DNA of 64,000 bases from contig NZ_FMVM01000005.1 in assembly GCF_900102085.1 (NCBI RefSeq), forward strand, positions 186,001 to 250,000, written 5' to 3'. The notes under the pieces were generated by a model. It ran no database searches. It was not told the origin of the DNA and worked only from the letters and a program-made list of their open reading frames with translations. Of this stretch, positions 16,662-25,054 are shown piece after piece. A program made the position numbers and the translations under genes. This stretch comes from Paenibacillus polysaccharolyticus (GTDB taxonomy: Bacteria; Bacillota; Bacilli; Paenibacillales; Paenibacillaceae). The stretch's first letter is position 1, and each line of letters opens with the position of its first letter.

Positions 16662-18014
16662 ATGGACAGTGAGAGGTATGCGTTAAATTTGGTTTTGGTT
16701 GCATTTTTGATAGGGTTATCGGCATTTTTCGTGGCAGTGGAGTTCGCTCTGGTACGGGTTCGTCCGAGTCGGATCGACCAAATGATTGCAGAAGGGAACA
16801 AACGGGCGCTCGCTGTGAAACAGGCCGTCGCTAACCTAGACGGATACCTGTCTGCTTGTCAGCTCGGGATTACGATTACGTCTCTCGGACTGGGCTGGCT
16901 CGGTGAACCCACGGTAGAGAAAATCCTCCACCCGGTGTTCGAAAGCATGAGCATCCCAGATGCACTCGCTTCATTTTTGTCCTTTGTCATTGCCTTTGTA
17001 GCGATCACGTATTTACACGTTGTTGTGGGTGAGCTTGCACCCAAAACGATAGCGATCCGCAAAGCCGAGACTGTCGCACTGTTGACATCCGGTCCTATCA
17101 TCTTGTTTAACCGAGTGATGTATCCTTTTATCTGGCTGTTGAACGGCTCTGCGAACCAACTGGTCAAATTGTTTGGCATCAAGCCTGCTTCGGAACATGA
17201 AGACGCACACTCTGAAGAAGAGCTCCAGATCATTATTAACGAGAGCTTTGAGAGTGGTAAAATCAATCAGGCGGAATTTGGGTATGTTAGCCGAATTTTT
17301 GCATTTGATGAGATGCTGGCCAAAGAGATCATGGTTCCCCGGACCGACATGGTCTGCCTTTATCTAAATAAAACGAACGAGGAAAATCTAGAGATCATTC
17401 GCGAAGAGCAATACACTCGCTTTCCAGTCGTTAATGAGAGCAAAGACGATATTATCGGTATCATTAATACGAAACAATTTTTCTTAGAACTGTATGGTAA
17501 TGATGAACCCGTCGACCTGTCTTCCCTCATTCAGCCCGTTTCGGCTGTTCATGAGACAACTCCAGTCAAGGATCTGCTTAAAAAAATGCAGAAGGATGGC
17601 GTGCATATTGCTGTTCTCGTCGACGAGTATGGAGGCACGTCGGGGATTGTAACGATTGAAGACGTATTGGAGCAGATTGTTGGTGAGATTCGCGATGAGT
17701 TCGACGCAGACGAAGAAGAAGAAATTCAGATTGTGAATGAGCATTATATCATCATGGATGGTAAGGTTTCGCTGTCCAAGGTCAACGATATGTTCATGTC
17801 TTCGCTTGATGCGGACGAGTGGGATACGATTGGTGGATGGCTGTACAGTCACCGTCCGGAGATGAACGAACAGGAAGAGTATGAATACGAAAACCTGACC
17901 TTTGTCCTGCTGGAAAAAGATAAAAATCGCTTCTACAAGGTGGCTATCGTCCCGAAAGAACCACTGAACATGTCAGACTACACCGATGAAGACGAGAAAG
18001 AAACAAACGTTTGA
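16662..18014 (+). CDS. CNNM/CorC-type membrane protein (DUF21, CBS pair, CorC_HlyC)
   Basis: Often annotated hemolysin; relatives act in magnesium or cobalt export and resistance. The DUF21 membrane domain occupies about residues 1-190 (FVAVEFALVRVRPSRIDQ at 20-40 is typical). Two CBS motifs follow (about 205-335; the second contains VLVDEYGGTSGIVTIEDVLEQIVGEI), then the C-terminal CorC_HlyC domain to 450. The ATG is preceded by AAAAGGAG. A monocistronic unit ending in a strong terminator. Confidence 0.92.
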   Translation: MDSERYALNLVLVAFLIGLSAFFVAVEFALVRVRPSRIDQMIAEGNKRALAVKQAVANLDGYLSACQLGITITSLGLGWLGEPTVEKILHPVFESMSIPDALASFLSFVIAFVAITYLHVVVGELAPKTIAIRKAETVALLTSGPIILFNRVMYPFIWLLNGSANQLVKLFGIKPASEHEDAHSEEELQIIINESFESGKINQAEFGYVSRIFAFDEMLAKEIMVPRTDMVCLYLNKTNEENLEIIREEQYTRFPVVNESKDDIIGIINTKQFFLELYGNDEPVDLSSLIQPVSAVHETTPVKDLLKKMQKDGVHIAVLVDEYGGTSGIVTIEDVLEQIVGEIRDEFDADEEEEIQIVNEHYIIMDGKVSLSKVNDMFMSSLDADEWDTIGGWLYSHRPEMNEQEEYEYENLTFVLLEKDKNRFYKVAIVPKEPLNMSDYTDEDEKETNV

Positions 18015-18017
18015 TTT

Positions 18018-18062
18018 AAAAGGTCTGTCCACGTCATTTCCGACGTGGACAGACCTTTTCTT
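18018..18062 (+). terminator. Intrinsic terminator after the CNNM gene
   Basis: A perfect 18-base-pair stem (18018-18035 with 18042-18059) ends in TTTTCTTT. A-run on the other side could let it stop minus transcripts from the convergent AI-2E gene too. Confidence 0.9.
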
Positions 18063-18094
18063 TATGCTGAGGGATGAAATATCTTACCTACATC

Positions 18095-19171
18095 TTATTT
18101 GGCATCTGCTCGATCTTCAACAATCCGGTTCTGGATTTTCTTAAATATAATCTTGAGGATCATGTAAAGCGGAATAATAATAATCATACCTAGAATGTTG
18201 CCAAGGTCGGCTCCAACAAGTAACAGGATCACTGTAGTCAACGGATGTATATCAAGCTGTTTGCCATACACATAAGGAGAGATGAGATTATCCTGTATTT
18301 GCTGTGCAATGACGATAATGATCAGAGACCAGAGAGCCATGGAAGGCGAGTCGATAAAAGCAACAATCACAACAGGAATCGCCGCCAGTAACGCCCCTAC
18401 ATAAGGGATAAAGTTCAGAATAATGGACACAACCGTTAACAATAGCGCATAAGGCAACCCGATAAGAAGAAAACCGATAAACATGAGAATGCCCAACGCC
18501 ACATTAACGATAACCCGGCCTACAATATAATTGCTCAGAGCCTCATCAATTTCATGCACCGTCTCTTCCCCATCTTTTCGGTAATGTCTCGGCAATAACA
18601 GCGTCAAGTTGGTTCCAAATTTGTCGCCTTCCTTGAGCATGTAATAGAGCATAATCGGAAATGTTGCCAAAATAATGACCAAGTTGGACACGACGGAAAA
18701 CAGACCAGAGACATAATCCGTAACCTGCGTAATCCCCTGACTTAAATAATCGGACAATCTGGTAAACAAGTCCGAATTCTCAGGCAGGTAACGGGCAAGA
18801 AAACGATTGTTTTCCAGTGCTTTAATCTGCTCTACAAGAGATGAGACAAGCTTAGGTGTATTTTCGATAAAATTCCATAACTGCTCCCGCAGGGAAGGCC
18901 ACACGAGAACGCTGAATCCTGCGATGAGGAGTCCAACAGCCACATAAATAATCAGGACAGACAGTGCCCTTTTGATTTTATGCCGCTCCATGAAGTCCAC
19001 GAGCGGACGCAACAGATAGTAGAAAAATCCTGCGATCAAGAGCGGGATAATAATGATATGAATCAGCGAAGTGAGAGGGCGGAAAATAAAGTTGACTTTA
19101 TCCCCCAAATACACGATCAGCAACAGTAAAATAATTGCTGTGCATATGCGGTAAAATTTGTTGTTAATCAA
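18095..19171 (-). CDS. AI-2E family transporter (PerM/YrrI-like)
   Basis: A polytopic membrane protein of the PerM family: segments near residues 9-27, 33-56 and 70-90, a soluble middle (about 90-150), then further membrane helices. Family motifs are DEALSNYIVGR, IGLPYALLLTV and NFIPYVGALLAAIP near residues 208-275, and SPYVYGKQLDIHPL. Family members export varied substrates; a link to the quorum signal AI-2 is proven only for a few. I prefer the TTG start at 19171, ten bases after GGAGGG; an ATG at 19189 lies upstream of that site. Confidence 0.85.
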   Translation of the reverse strand: MINNKFYRICTAIILLLLIVYLGDKVNFIFRPLTSLIHIIIIPLLIAGFFYYLLRPLVDFMERHKIKRALSVLIIYVAVGLLIAGFSVLVWPSLREQLWNFIENTPKLVSSLVEQIKALENNRFLARYLPENSDLFTRLSDYLSQGITQVTDYVSGLFSVVSNLVIILATFPIMLYYMLKEGDKFGTNLTLLLPRHYRKDGEETVHEIDEALSNYIVGRVIVNVALGILMFIGFLLIGLPYALLLTVVSIILNFIPYVGALLAAIPVVIVAFIDSPSMALWSLIIIVIAQQIQDNLISPYVYGKQLDIHPLTTVILLLVGADLGNILGMIIIIPLYMILKIIFKKIQNRIVEDRADAK

Positions 19172-19285
19172 GAAAAATGATCCCTCCATGCGCTGCCATG
19201 CCAAAGTGACTGCGACGATAATATGATTCTAACATTACAATACCAGTATGTACCCTGAATAGACAGCTATGCCACATGAAAACAA

Positions 19286-19320
19286 AAAAAGAGGCAGGAG
19301 TTAACCTGCCACATCTCTTT
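19286..19320 (-). terminator. Intrinsic terminator overlapping the end of the ABC permease gene
   Basis: AAAGAG...GGCAGG / CCTGCC...CTCTTT with a TTTTTTT tail on the minus strand. The stop codon is in the loop. Confidence 0.85.
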
Positions 19321-20101
19321 TGTTGAACACAACCCAGGAAATCACCATAAAGATGACATAATACGCAGCGAGAACTGCCAAGGAGAACCCGAGAGTCATG
19401 CCCTCACTTGCTCCATTCATCAAGCCCATATCCGATGAAGAGTTCATATATTTGCTCAAGTTCATATTATTGAACAGAACATATTTAGCCCATTCATAAC
19501 GATCCGGATTAAAGATCAGTGAGAATATATTTTGTGTAAACATAATAAACAAGGACAAACCAATCGCAAGTGCACCTGAACGAAATACCGAGGAGACCAT
19601 AAAGGCAATCGCAAGTGTAATAAACAAGTCGATATACAGATATCCCCATCTCGTAAACGCATCAGCTGCGATTATACTGCTGTCTACCGAAACCTCATGA
19701 GAGAAGAGAATATACGAGCTAAGCATGGCCATACCAATCACCAGTAGTGTGCTTAATATACTAAAGCCTACTACAGTGAGATATTTGGAAGCCAAAATTT
19801 TACTGCGTGACCATGGTCGGATCAGTAACAGTTTAATGGTTCCCCATGTAAATTCACCCGCCACCGTTTCTGCTGCAATGACTACACAGAAGATGGTATT
19901 CAGAAAAAATGCAATCTGAACTGTTGTAGCCGCAGGTTGCCAAAACAAGGTATCACTTGACCCCATGCCTTCTCTCATTAAGACAGGCATGAGTAACGAG
20001 ATCAGAACAAGAATAGCTAACATAATCCAGGTACGTACACGACGGAACACCTTCATATTTTCATTCAGTAGCAGATTGCCGAAACTACCCAATGCCGCCA
20101 C
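19301..20101 (-). CDS. ABC-2 type transporter permease
   Basis: 266 residues with about six hydrophobic segments. LLIRPWSRSKILASKYL after the second segment is the coupling-helix region typical of permeases paired with BcrA/YxlF-like ATPases. It overlaps the ATPase gene by 17 bases and shares its operon (CxxC protein, ATPase, permease). Such pairs often export peptides, lipids or antibiotics; the substrate is not visible. Confidence 0.88.
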   Translation of the reverse strand: MAALGSFGNLLLNENMKVFRRVRTWIMLAILVLISLLMPVLMREGMGSSDTLFWQPAATTVQIAFFLNTIFCVVIAAETVAGEFTWGTIKLLLIRPWSRSKILASKYLTVVGFSILSTLLVIGMAMLSSYILFSHEVSVDSSIIAADAFTRWGYLYIDLFITLAIAFMVSSVFRSGALAIGLSLFIMFTQNIFSLIFNPDRYEWAKYVLFNNMNLSKYMNSSSDMGLMNGASEGMTLGFSLAVLAAYYVIFMVISWVVFNKRDVAG

Positions 20102-20996
20102 CTCCAGTCACTTGCAAAAATTGATCTTCCAGCGTACGAGTCACACTACGAATGGCATAAACCTGCACGCCTTCATGTACCAGTTTGGCATTGACCGCAG
20201 GAATCTGTTCTCGAGAGAGAGACAACACGATAACCTTACCCTGAATAACTGCCTCACCCTCCATGAGTTCAACAGCACGTTCAGCGTCATCGACTTCAAA
20301 CGCAACTTCAATTAAAGCATCTGAACCTTGCTCATCCCGCAGATTTCGAACATCAATCAGTTTACCGTTCTGAATAATAGCTACGGTGTCACACATCAAT
20401 TCCATCTCGGACAACAGATGGCTTGATACAAACACGGTAATCCCCTCTTCATGGGTGAGGAGCCGCAGATAATCTCTCAACTCCCTTATGCCCTGTGGGT
20501 CGAGACCGTTCGTTGGCTCATCCAGAACTAACAGCTTAGGTCTATGTAATATAGCCTGTGCAACACCAAGGCGCTGACGCATACCCAAAGAATAGGTTTT
20601 TACCTTGTCATGAATCCGCGCTGTTAGGCCCACACGCTCAATGGTCTCTGCAATACGTTCCTTGGTAACGCCAGGTGACATACGGGCAAAATGCACCAGA
20701 TTCTGATATCCGGTCAGAAACTTGTACATCTCCGGATTTTCCACAATCGCCCCCACTTGGGCTATCGCCTCTTCAAACTCACTCTTTACACTGTGTCCGG
20801 AGATGAAAATATCTCCTTTACTAATGGACATCAGACCTACCATCATTCGAATAGTTGTTGTTTTCCCCGCGCCATTTGGTCCTAAAAAACCAAAAACCTG
20901 CCCCGGAGAAATATCCAGGGTCAGGTCACTGACCAATGATCGGGAGGAAATGATTTTACTGACGCCTTGAAGTCGGACGACCGGCTCCTGCTGCAT
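20085..20996 (-). CDS. ABC transporter ATP-binding protein (BcrA-like)
   Basis: ATPase partner of the following permease. Walker A GPNGAGKTT (near residue 40), Q-loop, signature YSLGMRQRLGVAQA (about 137-150), Walker B LLVLDEPTNGLDPQG and the switch His in SSHLLSEM. A C-terminal extension (about 220-303) is typical of drug- or bacteriocin-resistance ATPases. GGAGAGG precedes ATG. It starts 30 bases after the CxxC gene, so the three are likely cotranscribed. Confidence 0.92.
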   Translation of the reverse strand: MQQEPVVRLQGVSKIISSRSLVSDLTLDISPGQVFGFLGPNGAGKTTTIRMMVGLMSISKGDIFISGHSVKSEFEEAIAQVGAIVENPEMYKFLTGYQNLVHFARMSPGVTKERIAETIERVGLTARIHDKVKTYSLGMRQRLGVAQAILHRPKLLVLDEPTNGLDPQGIRELRDYLRLLTHEEGITVFVSSHLLSEMELMCDTVAIIQNGKLIDVRNLRDEQGSDALIEVAFEVDDAERAVELMEGEAVIQGKVIVLSLSREQIPAVNAKLVHEGVQVYAIRSVTRTLEDQFLQVTGGGGIG

Positions 20997-21026
20997 TCAA
21001 TCCTCTCCTTCATAGACGGGCTTATT

Positions 21027-21275
21027 TCATGCCCGTTTCTCATATGAGCATAGTGTATCATAATCTTTAGTATATTGTCCTGCAAACTGGGACTTACCTT
21101 CTCGTTTTGACTCAACTACACACGCCTCACAGCATCCAAGTGGCATTTCACTCCGGTAAAATCCAGTACGAAACACGTGATTGCCTCCATTGCCCTCTGG
21201 CTTCTGGGCGGCGTCTCTAGCGACCGACACAATCATCCCACAACTGACACAGTAAAAGCGGCCCGTTTCATTCAA
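21027..21275 (-). CDS. Small cysteine-rich protein of unknown function, first gene of the ABC operon
   Basis: 82 residues with CVSCG near position 9 and a CCEAC near 48, spacing that suggests a zinc-ribbon or other metal site. No membrane segment. GGGGAAGG lies 11 bases before ATG. It follows a strong promoter carrying an XRE-type operator and precedes the ABC ATPase by 30 bases. I do not recognise the family; coupling to the exporter is inferred from position. Confidence 0.6.
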   Translation of the reverse strand: MNETGRFYCVSCGMIVSVARDAAQKPEGNGGNHVFRTGFYRSEMPLGCCEACVVESKREGKSQFAGQYTKDYDTLCSYEKRA

Positions 21276-21339
21276 TGGAATACCTTCCCCTCACAGGGAG
21301 TCTCTAGTCCCTGTTATTTGTCGTTAGACGCTGAAAATT

Positions 21340-21392
21340 GATACATTTTGTATCCTAATTCGTAATTTACTTGACACCGGGACTATTGTCAA
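21340..21392 (-). promoter_or_regulatory. Promoter with XRE-type operator for the CxxC/ABC operon
   Basis: Minus strand TTGACA (21387-21392), 17-base spacer, TAAATT (21364-21369). A perfect palindrome GATACATTTTGTATC (21340-21354) sits just after the expected start site. On the minus strand this reads GATACAAAATGTATC, the sequence I recall as the operator of Xre, the B. subtilis PBSX repressor. The same promoter core and a near-identical site lie at 42713-42767. A CTTGACA/TGTCAAG inverted repeat (21370-21393) spans the -35 and spacer. Confidence 0.7.
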
Positions 21393-21424
21393 GCTTTTTA
21401 AGCATGGGTTTAGGTTGAAAATTC

Positions 21425-21467
21425 AAAAAAACGCTATAAATGCGACAAAAGTCTCGCATTTATAGCG
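21425..21467 (-). terminator. Intrinsic terminator at the tail of the exopolysaccharide locus
   Basis: A perfect 14-base-pair stem (CGCTATAAATGCGA, 21432-21445, with 21454-21467) followed on the minus strand by TTTTTTT. It separates the locus from the CxxC/ABC promoter. Confidence 0.88.
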
Positions 21468-21570
21468 CTTGATCAAGGACTAATGATACAAAACGGTATA
21501 CTCAACCTCCATTTACATTACAGCGTATGTAATATTCACTCCTCATCCTGATATTGCATCCTATCATGCA

Positions 21571-22086
21571 TCACGATGAAGTTTCAGTGTTGTGTTTCCT
21601 CTCATCTGGATAATACCATAACAGCGTCCACTGCTTACCATCCTGCACAAGGTAACAGATCTGCACAAGATCAAACTTTCCAAAGGTTCCGGAATACGTT
21701 TGTGTAACTTTGATTTTGTATGCTTCAGAAAAAGGCTTTACGCCTTGAATGATCTCCACATCAAATTCCCGCTCTGGCGGTTCCATCTCCAGTTCAAACG
21801 TCTGCACACCAAAATGCTGCATAAAAATGTGAGCTCTATTCTGCACATAGGCACTCTTCGGAAACCGCTCTTTCATTAAAGGATGAAAAAGCTCCCAGGA
21901 GCTTCCGAAGTCACCCGTTTGCTCGTATTTGTAAAACTCTTCCGCCACAGCAGCAGCCTCTGTAGGCGCATCTGCACGAAACAGTGCAGGTACACTCCTA
22001 ATAATCAGCCACAGCAAAAGCACTACAAATAAAATAAGTCCACTTTTTTTGAACAGTGCATTGCGGTTTCTTCTTCTTATCATCAT
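21571..22086 (-). CDS. Membrane-anchored protein of unknown function
   Basis: 171 residues: a basic N-terminus (RRRNR), one membrane helix at about 14-30, then an extracytoplasmic domain. AVAEEFYKYEQTGDFGSSWELFHPLMKERF and the alternating beta-rich remainder resemble NTF2-like/DUF4878-type domains, but I cannot assign one. AAGGGGG precedes two adjacent ATGs. Last gene before the terminator and 90 bases after vanZ, so probably at the end of the exopolysaccharide transcript. Confidence 0.75.
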   Translation of the reverse strand: MMIRRRNRNALFKKSGLILFVVLLLWLIIRSVPALFRADAPTEAAAVAEEFYKYEQTGDFGSSWELFHPLMKERFPKSAYVQNRAHIFMQHFGVQTFELEMEPPEREFDVEIIQGVKPFSEAYKIKVTQTYSGTFGKFDLVQICYLVQDGKQWTLLWYYPDERKHNTETSS

Positions 22087-22177
22087 TCAGCCCCCTTGTC
22101 CTGCCTACCCCATATGTATGATGGTTTGCAAACAAGTAGAAGCTATGCCCGGACTACACACTGCATTTCCTGGGAAA

Positions 22178-22735
22178 TCAATGATGTCTCCTACCCAGCA
22201 AAGCTTGAATTCCTGTATAAACCGCGATGCCACAACTTCCGCCAATCAAGTCTACACCGACATCCCAGATTGAACTCGTACGATTGGGACTGAACTGTTG
22301 GATATACTCGTCAATGGAGGCAATCACTGCAACGAACATCAGCGCCACCGTAATACAAGTTATGACTCTCACCCGTTTGTAACGCAGACTGCCATAGATT
22401 AATACTGCGAGTACAGCGTAGATTAATAGATGCGCAGTCTTGCGAAAGAGGAATTCTACAAAAGCATAAGGCCTTTCTCTTAGTGAATACTCGTGCCCAT
22501 TATAAAACAGGTGCACATCGGGCAATGTAACCCCGATGTGCACCTGTTTGGTCAAACGTTGAAGCCATGGCTGAATATTTTGCTGTTGATAGGATTGGGA
22601 AGACATCAGCCAGATTATCGCAATCCAGACCCCTGCCAGCATTAGCCAAAACAACATTTTATACGAACGATTCTTCCGTTGATATTTCTGTTTTCTTGTT
22701 TCTCTTCCCTCCGCATTCAGCAATGTTTTCACCAC
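22178..22735 (-). CDS. VanZ family protein
   Basis: 185 residues with four membrane segments (about 28-45, 100-115, 120-138, 160-178). The family core RKTAHLLIYAVLAVLIY and SIDEYIQQFSPNRTSSIWDVGVDLIGG is intact. VanZ itself gives low teicoplanin resistance; relatives in Bacillota are mostly uncharacterised envelope proteins. Translation starts at one of two adjacent GTG codons after AAGGAAA. It follows the LCP gene by 28 bases. Confidence 0.9.
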   Translation of the reverse strand: MVKTLLNAEGRETRKQKYQRKNRSYKMLFWLMLAGVWIAIIWLMSSQSYQQQNIQPWLQRLTKQVHIGVTLPDVHLFYNGHEYSLRERPYAFVEFLFRKTAHLLIYAVLAVLIYGSLRYKRVRVITCITVALMFVAVIASIDEYIQQFSPNRTSSIWDVGVDLIGGSCGIAVYTGIQALLGRRHH

Positions 22736-22763
22736 TTTCCTTGCTGTTTCACGAACGTTGCCC

Positions 22764-23681
22764 TTACTGTTCTAGGTGCTGCGTCAGTAATCCGTGAATG
22801 CGCTCCTTTTCCTCTTGACCTACAATAAAATAATAAATACCGTTGATCTTCTCGCCTTTTCCCTTGATCTCAACTGTATCGATTTGTTCCAGGTCGCTAC
22901 GATAATCCAGAAGTAGTTCTTTCATCTCATCAAATGTCAGATCTGTTCTGACATGTGTACCCAGCTCATCTAACATATTCTGAAGGTGAAGCACACTGGA
23001 GAATTGCATCGTATTTTTGAGCATCTGCTTCAGGACCTCTCGCTGACGATCATTCCTTCCCAAGTCGCCCTTCGGATCATCATAACGCATTCTGGAGAAT
23101 CCGAGAGCAGCAACACCATCCAGATGAATATTGCCCTGCTCATAACGTTTTCCCTCATAGTCAAAGGCAAACGGGTTGTTTACATCCACACCACCAACAA
23201 GATCAATGATTTTGGAGAACCCCTCCATATCTACTTTCATATAATAGTGAATGGGAATTCCCAAAAATTGTTCAACTGTTGCAAGAGACATATCCACGCC
23301 CCCAAAAGCATAAGCGTGATTGATTTTGTCTTCGGTGTTGCGTCCTACAATTTCTGTTCGTGTATCTCGCGGAATATTAAACATCAGCACTTTCTTTTTC
23401 CCCGGATTCACACTTAGAACAATCATCGTATCTGAACGTCCTCGATCATTCTGGCGTTCATCTACCCCCAGGATCAAGGCATTAAAGGGCTCTTTGCGAT
23501 TGAGTTCAACCTGGAGTCCGCCCTTCGCATCGGTTACCGAAACAGGCTTTACGGGATTACGAGGCTCATAAATCTGATCAGCGGTTGATTTAACCGATTG
23601 ATAGAGATAGATCGCATAACCAAATACAACGATGATCAAAAGGGAAGCAATCCAAGCCGTCCATTTCATCCACTTTTTCAT
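22764..23681 (-). CDS. LytR-CpsA-Psr (LCP) family cell-wall glycopolymer ligase
   Basis: LCP proteins move finished glycopolymers from undecaprenyl lipid to peptidoglycan. One N-terminal membrane helix (about 8-26) is followed by the LCP domain with DERQNDRGRSDTMIVLSVNP, FNIPRDTRTEI, INHAYAFGG and a GFSRMRYDDPKGDLGR(N)DRQ motif holding the conserved Asp/Arg residues. ATG 23681 has GAGGAAG upstream; a GTG five codons earlier overlaps that site. Its place right after ugd suggests it attaches or retains the polysaccharide made by this locus. Confidence 0.92.
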   Translation of the reverse strand: MKKWMKWTAWIASLLIIVVFGYAIYLYQSVKSTADQIYEPRNPVKPVSVTDAKGGLQVELNRKEPFNALILGVDERQNDRGRSDTMIVLSVNPGKKKVLMFNIPRDTRTEIVGRNTEDKINHAYAFGGVDMSLATVEQFLGIPIHYYMKVDMEGFSKIIDLVGGVDVNNPFAFDYEGKRYEQGNIHLDGVAALGFSRMRYDDPKGDLGRNDRQREVLKQMLKNTMQFSSVLHLQNMLDELGTHVRTDLTFDEMKELLLDYRSDLEQIDTVEIKGKGEKINGIYYFIVGQEEKERIHGLLTQHLEQ

Positions 23682-23722
23682 GGGGATCTTCCTCACTCAT
23701 AATGTTAATATTCACTGGCAGA

Positions 23723-25054
23723 TTAGATAATTGCTGGTGCTTTCCCTTCCACCTTCACGAGACCTGGACGTCCGACAGAATAATAGTGGAAGGCAGATGC
23801 TTGAATCTGCTCCGCACTATACACATTACGACCATCAATCATCACAGGCTCCTTCATCGTTTGGGCTAAGGTTGTCAGATCTACCTGGGCAAATTCCTTC
23901 CATTCTGTCAGCACACATAGCGCATCCGCGTCTTGAGCAGCATGAAGCGGGCTATCCTCCCACGAAATCGAGGCAATGTCGATCTCTTTACGGAAGTTAG
24001 CCGTTGCAATCGGATCGTAGGCTCTGACCGATGCTCCAGCATCAATAAGATGTTGAACAATATCAATGGCTGGTGCATCTCGCACATCATCGGTATCCGG
24101 TTTAAACGCCAGTCCCCAGATAGCAATTGTTTTGCCTGCGAGTGACCCCAGAGCTTCCTCCAGCTTGTAGATCACTTGCATACGTTGGTCCTGATTGACT
24201 TGCACTACAGATTTCAACAGTCTGAAATCATAATCCACCATACCTGCAATCTGGATCAGCGCCTGTGTATCTTTAGGAAAACAAGAGCCGCCATAACCGA
24301 TACCTGCCTTCAAAAAAGCAGACCCGATGCGTTTATCGTACCCCATGCCTTCTGCAACGCGTGTAACATCCGCCCCAACTTTCTCACAAATATTCGAAAT
24401 TTCATTAATAAATGATATTTTGGTTGCCAGAAATGCATTGGATGCGTATTTAATCATCTCCGCTGAGCGGATATCTGTAATAATCAGATTACTTGTTAAG
24501 GGCCGATGAAGTTTCTTTAACGTCTGGATGGCCCGATCACTGCTCGTGCCGATGACAATCCGGTCGGGGTTAAGCGTATCCTTGATTGCGGAGCCTTCTC
24601 GCAAAAACTCGGGAACAGAGGCCACGTCAAAGGGCTGGGAGGATATACTGCGAATCAGATCGCGGATACGGTCATTGGTACCTACAGGAACCGTGCTTTT
24701 AGTCACGATGATTTTGTAACTTTCGAGATGGGTGCCGATCTCCATAGCCACTTGCTCTACATAACTCAGATTCGCCTCACCGTTTGGTAGAGAAGGTGTA
24801 CCTACGGCTATAAAGACAATATCTGACTGGTGTATCGCCTCACCAATGTTTGAGGTAAACGACAGTTTACCTGCTTGCGTATTGGAAATCATCAACTCTT
24901 TAAGACCAGGTTCGTAGATTGGAACGATGCCCTCATTCAGCATTTGTACTTTTTCCTCATTGTTGTCTACACAGATCACCTGGTTGCCAATCTCCGAAAA
25001 ACAAACCCCTGATACCAGACCTACGTAGCCTGTTCCAATCACCGCAATATTCAT
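23723..25054 (-). CDS. ugd: UDP-glucose 6-dehydrogenase
   Basis: Oxidises UDP-glucose to UDP-glucuronate with two NAD+. The Rossmann motif IAVIGTGYVGLVSG opens the protein, and the catalytic Cys is in GYGGSCFPKDT (about residue 260). The C-terminal domain has the WGLAFKPDTDDVRDAPA signature. ATG 25054 overlaps the manC stop (ATGA), giving 443 residues. Its product can enter the polymer as glucuronate or be turned to UDP-xylose by the decarboxylase encoded at 36986-37951. Confidence 0.95.
   Translation of the reverse strand: MNIAVIGTGYVGLVSGVCFSEIGNQVICVDNNEEKVQMLNEGIVPIYEPGLKELMISNTQAGKLSFTSNIGEAIHQSDIVFIAVGTPSLPNGEANLSYVEQVAMEIGTHLESYKIIVTKSTVPVGTNDRIRDLIRSISSQPFDVASVPEFLREGSAIKDTLNPDRIVIGTSSDRAIQTLKKLHRPLTSNLIITDIRSAEMIKYASNAFLATKISFINEISNICEKVGADVTRVAEGMGYDKRIGSAFLKAGIGYGGSCFPKDTQALIQIAGMVDYDFRLLKSVVQVNQDQRMQVIYKLEEALGSLAGKTIAIWGLAFKPDTDDVRDAPAIDIVQHLIDAGASVRAYDPIATANFRKEIDIASISWEDSPLHAAQDADALCVLTEWKEFAQVDLTTLAQTMKEPVMIDGRNVYSAEQIQASAFHYYSVGRPGLVKVEGKAPAII

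Noticed and set aside
21485..21500. GATACAAAACGGTATA, another GATAC-like site
   Set aside because: The half-site spacing is 16 with a broken second arm, and no promoter is next to it.
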